From the NCBI GenBank assembly GCA_023412435.1, contig JAEYNS010000371.1:1-10315 (forward strand): DNA of 10,315 nucleotides, in the 5' to 3' direction. The DNA comes from Actinomycetes bacterium. Lineage in GTDB: Bacteria > Actinomycetota > Actinomycetes > Propionibacteriales > Propionibacteriaceae. The first letter of the stretch is position 1. The number at the start of each line of letters is the position of its first letter. The position numbers were made by a program, and so were the translations under genes. Shown here piece by piece: positions 6,642 through 10,315 of the stretch. The notes under the pieces are model-generated. The model saw nothing but the letters and a program-made list of their open reading frames with translations, ran no database searches and had not been told where the DNA came from.

Positions 6642-7529
6642 ATGAGGGGCGAGCAGACCGAGCACATGTGCAATGGCCGGGGGTTCGTGGCGGCACTCGA
6701 CCAGAGCGGTGGCAGCACTCCCAAGCCGCTGCGCCGGTACGGCATCCCCGAGGACGCCTACCGTGACGAGGACGAGATGTTCGACCTTGTCCACGAGATG
6801 CGTGAGCGGATCGTCACCAGCCCCGCCTTCGACGGCCGGCGGGTGCTCGCCGCAATCCTGTTCGAGAAGACCATGGACCGCAGCTTCCTGGGGCTTCCGG
6901 CGGCCGACTACCTGTGGCAGGAGAAGCACATCGTGCCGTTCCTGAAGATCGACAAGGGGCTCGCGGAGGAGGCCCACGGGGTCCAGCTGATGAAGCCGAT
7001 CCCCGACCTTTCGGGGCTGCTGCGGCGGGCGCTGGACAAGAACATCTTCGGCACCAAGATGCGGTCGGTGATCAAGTCGGCGAACCCGGACGGGATCAGG
7101 GCGATCGTCGAGCAGCAGTTCGAGCTCGGACGGCAGATCGACGCCGCGGGCCTGGTCCCGATCCTCGAGCCGGAGATCGACATCTCCGCTCCCGACAAGG
7201 CGGAGTGTGAGCAACTCCTGCTGGACCAGCTCGGTGAGCACCTGGCGCACGGCGGCTTCGACGAGCCGATCATGTTCAAGCTGACGCTTCCCGAGGCCGA
7301 CGACTTCTACGCTCCACTCATCGAACACCCGGCCGTGCTCCGGGTGGTGGCGCTGTCCGGCGGCTACAGCCGCGAGGAGGCCAACACCCGGTTGGCCCGC
7401 AACCGGGGCCTGATCGCGAGCTTCTCGCGCGCGCTCACCGAGGGGCTGGACGTGCACCAGACGCCGGAGGAGTTCGACGCGATCCTGGACACCGCGATCG
7501 AGGCGATCTACCAGGCCTCCATCACCTGA
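6642..7529 (+). CDS. fda: Fructose-bisphosphate aldolase, class I
   Basis: Cleaves fructose-1,6-bisphosphate to glyceraldehyde-3-phosphate and dihydroxyacetone phosphate in glycolysis, and runs in reverse in gluconeogenesis, through a Schiff base on lysine without a metal. The 295 residues align along their length with the staphylococcal-type class I enzyme. Visible marks are ALDQSGGSTPK (18-28), LFEKTMDR (73-80), FLKIDKGLAEE (100-110), GVQLMKPI (113-120), FGTKMRS (136-142), PILEPEI (173-179), the Schiff-base Lys213 in MFKLTLPE (211-218), and VVALSGGYSREEAN (235-248). The strong Shine-Dalgarno sequence, own promoter and upstream terminator suggest a separate, highly expressed unit. The assignment is secure. 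Confidence 0.97.
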   Translation: MRGEQTEHMCNGRGFVAALDQSGGSTPKPLRRYGIPEDAYRDEDEMFDLVHEMRERIVTSPAFDGRRVLAAILFEKTMDRSFLGLPAADYLWQEKHIVPFLKIDKGLAEEAHGVQLMKPIPDLSGLLRRALDKNIFGTKMRSVIKSANPDGIRAIVEQQFELGRQIDAAGLVPILEPEIDISAPDKAECEQLLLDQLGEHLAHGGFDEPIMFKLTLPEADDFYAPLIEHPAVLRVVALSGGYSREEANTRLARNRGLIASFSRALTEGLDVHQTPEEFDAILDTAIEAIYQASIT

Positions 7530-7541
7530 ACCGCAAGCCAC

Positions 7542-7577
7542 GGGCCGCACCGGACGCCGCCCCGTCGTCGGTGGCCC
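7542..7577 (+). terminator. Candidate terminator after the aldolase gene
   Basis: GGGCC (7542-7546) plus ACCG (7549-7552) pair with CGGT plus GGCCC (7569-7577) around a 2-base bulge, and an inner GACG/CGTC pair (7553-7556 with 7563-7566) extends the stem. It starts 12 bases after the aldolase stop. No T-run follows. Confidence 0.45.
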
Positions 7578-7627
7578 TCGGCGGCGATCGACCCGCGTGT
7601 CGGGCCCGGACGGGACCGCGGCGTCGT

Positions 7628-7633
7628 CATCAT
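7628..7633 (+). promoter_or_regulatory. Possible -10 box for cutC
   Basis: CATCAT lies exactly 6 bases before the ATG at 7640, in the context CATGGAGCCATG, nearly identical to CATGGAGTCATG before the DUF3263 start. No credible -35 is seen, so this is weak. GGAG at 7634-7637 is only 2 bases from the ATG, so a normal Shine-Dalgarno sequence is not evident either. Confidence 0.25.
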
Positions 7634-7639
7634 GGAGCC

Positions 7640-8344
7640 ATGAGCGGTCTGCTCGAGGTGATCGCCCTCCACCCGGCCGATGCCGAGCGTGCGGAGGCCG
7701 GCGGCGCCGACCGGATCGAGCTGTGCGGAACCCTGGACGAGGGCGGGCTCTCGCCTGCACCGGCCCTGGTCGCAGAAGTGCGGCGCGCCACGTCCATCCA
7801 GCTGCGGGTGATGGTGAGGCTGCGGGCGGGGTTCTCCACCGACGGCGGCGAGGCGGTCCGGCTGCGCGGGCTGATCGCCAGCTACCGCGACGCGGGCGCC
7901 GACGGGATGGTGCTCGGCTTCCTCAACGGGCTCGGCGAGGTCGACGCCGAGGTGGTCGAGGAACTCACCCAGGACGGTGATTGGCCGTGGACCTTCCACC
8001 GCGCGGTGGACTCCGTCCTCGACCTCGACCTGGCCTGGCAGACCCTGCGTGCCCTGCCGCGGCTGGACCAGGTACTCACCGCCGGCTCGGCGCGCGGGGT
8101 GGAGCATGGGCTTGACGAGCTGCTCGGCAGGGCGCGGACCGACCCGTGGGCGGCGAGCGTGATCATGGCGGGCGGCGGCCTTCGGCCCGAGGACGTGCCG
8201 TGGCTGGCCCGGGCGGGCGTCAGGGCCTTCCACATCGGGACGGCGGCCCGTCCCGGCGGCACGTACAAGACCCACGTCGACGAGGGCCTGGTGCGCTCGT
8301 GGCGCAACCTGGTCGATGCCGAGGTGCGGCACAGGGTGGGCTGA
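7640..8344 (+). CDS. cutC: CutC family protein
   Basis: A 234-residue soluble TIM-barrel protein of the CutC family. The family is named for copper homeostasis in E. coli, though its direct copper role is disputed. Family marks are LEVIA (5-9), GADRIELC with Cys29 (22-29), EGGLSPA (34-40), WTFHRAVD with His120 (117-124), LDQVLTAGSARGVEHGL (142-158), IMAGGGLRPEDV (175-186) and FHIGTAAR (197-204). The usual I-R-P-R segment is VRLR here (59-62), and the residues after it are changed too. The ATG at 7640 is chosen because the family starts a few residues before LEV; an upstream GTG at 7571 would add 23 Arg-rich residues lying in the aldolase terminator region. Its stop is 1 base from the stop of the opposing CDF gene, another metal-homeostasis family. 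Confidence 0.93.
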   Translation: MSGLLEVIALHPADAERAEAGGADRIELCGTLDEGGLSPAPALVAEVRRATSIQLRVMVRLRAGFSTDGGEAVRLRGLIASYRDAGADGMVLGFLNGLGEVDAEVVEELTQDGDWPWTFHRAVDSVLDLDLAWQTLRALPRLDQVLTAGSARGVEHGLDELLGRARTDPWAASVIMAGGGLRPEDVPWLARAGVRAFHIGTAARPGGTYKTHVDEGLVRSWRNLVDAEVRHRVG

Positions 8345-8345
8345 G

Positions 8346-9257
8346 TCAGCGGGCGGCCGGCGTCGGCTCGATGTGGACGAAGGTGGTCGTGCCCGGCAGC
8401 GCGGCGTCGACCGCGTCCTCCACCGCGTCGGCCAGGTCGTGGCTGCGGTCCACCGTCCACTCCCCTGGCACGGTGACGGTGGCGTAGACGAAGCGCTGCC
8501 GACCCGACTCCCTGGTGCGCAGCTGGTCGATGTGGACCCGCGGGTCGTGCGCGACCTCGGCCAGTACCGCCGCCACCTTCTCGACCTCGTGGGGCGGCAG
8601 GGTGCCGTCCAGCAGCCCCACCACGGACCGACGGACGAGCTTGTAGCCGGTGAACAGGATGTTGGCCCCGACCACGAGCGCGATCACCGGATCGAGCCAC
8701 TGCAGGCCGGTGAGGTAGACCACCCCGATCGCTGCCAGCACGCCGAGCGAGGTCCACACGTCGGTCAGCAGGTGCTGGCCGTCGGCCTCCAGCGCCATCG
8801 AGCGGTGCCGGCGGCCGGTGCGCAGCAGCAGCAGCCCGACCGCGAAGTTCAGCGCGGTGGCCACCGCGAGCAGCAGCAGGCCGACCCCGAGGTTCTCCAG
8901 GGGGACGGGGGAGACGAGCCGGATGACCGCGCCGATGATGATGACCGCTGCGGCGACGAGGATCATCGACCCCTCGACGGCGGCCGAGAAGTACTCGGCC
9001 TTGCCGTGGCCGAAGTCGTGGTTGTGGTCGGCGGGCTTGGCCGACAGGCGCAGCGCCCACAGCGCAACGGCGGCCGCGAACACGTTCACCGTCGACTCCA
9101 TCGCGTCCGACCACATCCCGATCGATCCGGTCAGCGCGGCCGCCGCCAGCTTGATCGCGAGGATGGCCACAGCGGCTCCGAGCGAGAGCCACAGGAAGCG
9201 CTCAAGACGCCGGTTGGAGGGGGCAGGTGAAGGCGGTGTGGAGGGCGACGCGGGCAC
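8346..9257 (-). CDS. Cation diffusion facilitator (CDF) family transporter
   Basis: A 303-residue inner-membrane divalent-metal/proton antiporter of the CDF family, expected to export metal such as Zn, Fe, Co or Mn as a dimer. A Pro/Ser-rich N terminus is followed by six hydrophobic segments (about 22-43, 46-70, 94-114, 122-145, 168-184 and 187-206) and a cytoplasmic ferredoxin-like domain (about 220-300). TM2 reads WSDAMESTVN (49-58). Aligned to E. coli FieF, the Asp45 and Asp49 ligand positions become Glu54 and Asn58, while TM5 keeps His162 and Asp166 (HLLTD). The loop ADHNHDFGHGKAEYFS (76-91) is very family-like. The GTG start lies 4 bases after the Nudix stop, with no Shine-Dalgarno sequence, so expression is coupled to the Nudix gene or leaderless. 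Metal specificity cannot be told. Confidence 0.94.
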   Translation of the reverse strand: MPASPSTPPSPAPSNRRLERFLWLSLGAAVAILAIKLAAAALTGSIGMWSDAMESTVNVFAAAVALWALRLSAKPADHNHDFGHGKAEYFSAAVEGSMILVAAAVIIIGAVIRLVSPVPLENLGVGLLLLAVATALNFAVGLLLLRTGRRHRSMALEADGQHLLTDVWTSLGVLAAIGVVYLTGLQWLDPVIALVVGANILFTGYKLVRRSVVGLLDGTLPPHEVEKVAAVLAEVAHDPRVHIDQLRTRESGRQRFVYATVTVPGEWTVDRSHDLADAVEDAVDAALPGTTTFVHIEPTPAAR

Positions 9258-9261
9258 CGTC

Positions 9262-9813
9262 TCAGATTACCGGGACGGTGGACTCCTGAACCTCGCCGAG
9301 ATCGACCGGCCAGAGCTCGGACGCCGTGCTCAGCGCTATCAGGACGGGGAGGTCGGCGGGCCACACCGGCTCGGGCAGCCGGTGAAGGGTGTCCAGCCGG
9401 TGCCAGGCGTGGCCGGACAGCGTGACCTGTTCGCCCTGGGTGTGGCCAGCGGTGTCGACCTCGAACTGGGGCGTGCGCAGGACGAAGAAGGACTCGCTCT
9501 GGTGCAGCACCTGGTCGGAGTAGCCGTGGACCACCTCGCGCACCGCGACCGGGCCCAGCAGGTTGTCTTCGGCGACCACCCGTCCGGTCTCCTCGGCCAG
9601 CTCGCGGACGGCCGCCTGGCGCGGGGTCTCGCCGTCGTCGAGCCCGCCGCCGGAGGTGACCCACCAGCGGCTGCCGGGGATACCGGGATCGGTGTCGGCG
9701 AACAGCAGGACGGTCTCGCCGTCGGTGACCACGATGCGGGCTGCCGCCCTGCGTCGGTGGGGCCGCTCGGCGGCAGGGACGGGGACGAAGCGCCGGGTAC
9801 GGAACTCGCTCAT
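9262..9813 (-). CDS. Nudix hydrolase
   Basis: A 183-residue soluble hydrolase of nucleoside diphosphates linked to another moiety. The complete Nudix box Gx5Ex7REUxEExGU runs from Gly56 to Arg78 (GGLDDGE, then RELAEETGR), with Glu62, Arg70, Glu71, Glu74 and Glu75 all present, so it should be an active Mg-dependent enzyme. The strand WWVTSGGGLDDGET is typical of MutT-like members, and the C-terminal part contains a substrate-side WHRLDTLHRLPEPVWP (137-152). The substrate is unknown. The ATG overlaps the upstream stop in an ATGA junction without its own Shine-Dalgarno sequence, so translation is coupled to the DUF4352-like gene. Confidence 0.95.
   Translation of the reverse strand: MSEFRTRRFVPVPAAERPHRRRAAARIVVTDGETVLLFADTDPGIPGSRWWVTSGGGLDDGETPRQAAVRELAEETGRVVAEDNLLGPVAVREVVHGYSDQVLHQSESFFVLRTPQFEVDTAGHTQGEQVTLSGHAWHRLDTLHRLPEPVWPADLPVLIALSTASELWPVDLGEVQESTVPVI
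9264..9269 (-). promoter_or_regulatory. Possible -10 box for the CDF gene
   Basis: On the minus strand TAATCT lies exactly 6 bases before the GTG at 9257, inside the last codons of the Nudix gene. It fits TANNNT. The -35 position (GGTTCA at 17 bases) is poor. It would allow leaderless transcription of the transporter separately from the operon. Confidence 0.3.
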
Positions 9814-10315
9814 GGGCCGGGGACGGCGATCGAGCCGAGCACGCTGCCCCCCGGGTCCTGGAACTCGATCCGCACCGGCCCCGGCGGCAGCTGGTAGCCG
9901 AGCTGGCCCTCGGCCGTGGCTCCCTCGCGCAGCCGGGTGCTGGCCAGCTGGCGGTCGAGCACGGGGCCGTACGCGATGGTGTGCCGGGCACCGTCCTCGG
10001 CGATCGCGACGGTGAAGACCCCGCCCAGCGCTACCGAGCCTGTACCACCGCTCAGTTCGACGTCCACGACCAGGTAGCTGGTGCCCTCCTCGGGCGCCAG
10101 GTCGCCCTCGGGGGTCCAGGTCGCCGCCGTCGCGGTGACGGTGGCGGTGCCGTCCGGACCGGTCAGGGTGACCGGGCGGCCCACGTCGCCTCCGGTGACC
10201 TCGACGGGGGCGGTCGGCACCCCCGTGGTGGGGGTGGGGTCGGGGCCGAACCCGCCGAGCACCGCCCACAGCGCTGCCGCCCCGGCGAGCAGCAGCACGA
10301 CCCCCGCCACGACGG
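9810..10315 (-). CDS. DUF4352-like envelope protein (5' end outside window)
   Basis: The visible part encodes about 168 residues and its frame is open to the window edge, so the true start is probably outside. It opens with a hydrophobic helix (GVVLLLAGAAALWAVLGG), then a Pro/Thr linker (PDPTPTTGVPTAPVE), then a beta-rich extracytoplasmic domain. The features SYLVVDVELSGG, VFTVAIAEDGAR and a final GQLGYQLPPGPVRIEFQDP stretch resemble DUF4352/telokin-like immunoglobulin-fold proteins of actinobacterial envelopes. It is probably anchored by the N-terminal helix; a lipoprotein cysteine is not seen in the visible part. A GTG at 10310 exists but lies within the membrane helix. The function is unknown; it heads a coupled run with the Nudix and CDF genes. 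Confidence 0.7.
   Translation of the reverse strand, partial: VVAGVVLLLAGAAALWAVLGGFGPDPTPTTGVPTAPVEVTGGDVGRPVTLTGPDGTATVTATAATWTPEGDLAPEEGTSYLVVDVELSGGTGSVALGGVFTVAIAEDGARHTIAYGPVLDRQLASTRLREGATAEGQLGYQLPPGPVRIEFQDPGGSVLGSIAVPGP

Noticed and set aside
7882..9192. A 1.3 kb open frame on the minus strand overlapping cutC and the CDF gene
   Set aside because: Arg/Gly/Pro-rich translation in a different frame from the conserved CDF protein; a composition artefact.

Overview
The window comes from a high-GC Gram-positive chromosome, most likely an actinobacterium. I infer this from the strongly GC-biased third codon positions, a DUF3263 protein (essentially confined to Actinobacteria), a GroEL2-type chaperonin with a GGM tail and no adjacent groES, several starts without Shine-Dalgarno sequences, and hairpins without U-tracts. 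Propionibacteriales is a guess; nothing here fixes the genus. I see no prophage, transposon, CRISPR array or dedicated defence locus. It reads as ordinary core chromosome with a few unusual control regions.

Layout. 1-1747 (+): a DedA/VTT-type membrane protein, then a spacer with two mutually exclusive hairpins, then a TetR regulator with a palindrome just upstream. 1748-3572 (-): manA (mannose-6-phosphate isomerase), a P-loop kinase-like gene overlapping it by 4 bases, then tRNA-Thr(TGT) 37 bases further on. 3693-4015 (+): a short DUF3263 gene behind a good promoter that would make a leaderless mRNA. 4019-4501 (-): a small two-helix membrane protein with an HExxH motif, ending tail-to-tail with DUF3263 and divergent from groEL. 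4653-6452 (+): two tandem CIRCE operators, a structured leader of about 110-130 bases, then groEL. 6561-7529 (+): class I fructose-bisphosphate aldolase with its own promoter. 7640-8344 (+): cutC. 8346-10315 (-): a three-gene overlapping run of a DUF4352-like envelope protein (cut by the window edge), a Nudix hydrolase and a cation diffusion facilitator.

How the genes fit together. manA and the aldolase serve sugar-phosphate metabolism. groEL is the heat-shock chaperonin under HrcA/CIRCE control. cutC and the CDF transporter, which converge with one base between their stop codons, both belong to metal-homeostasis families. The points most worth a second look are the doubled CIRCE array between groEL and the divergent HExxH membrane protein, the exact 6-base spacing between a -10-like hexamer and the start codon in several genes, and the alternative hairpins after the DedA gene.
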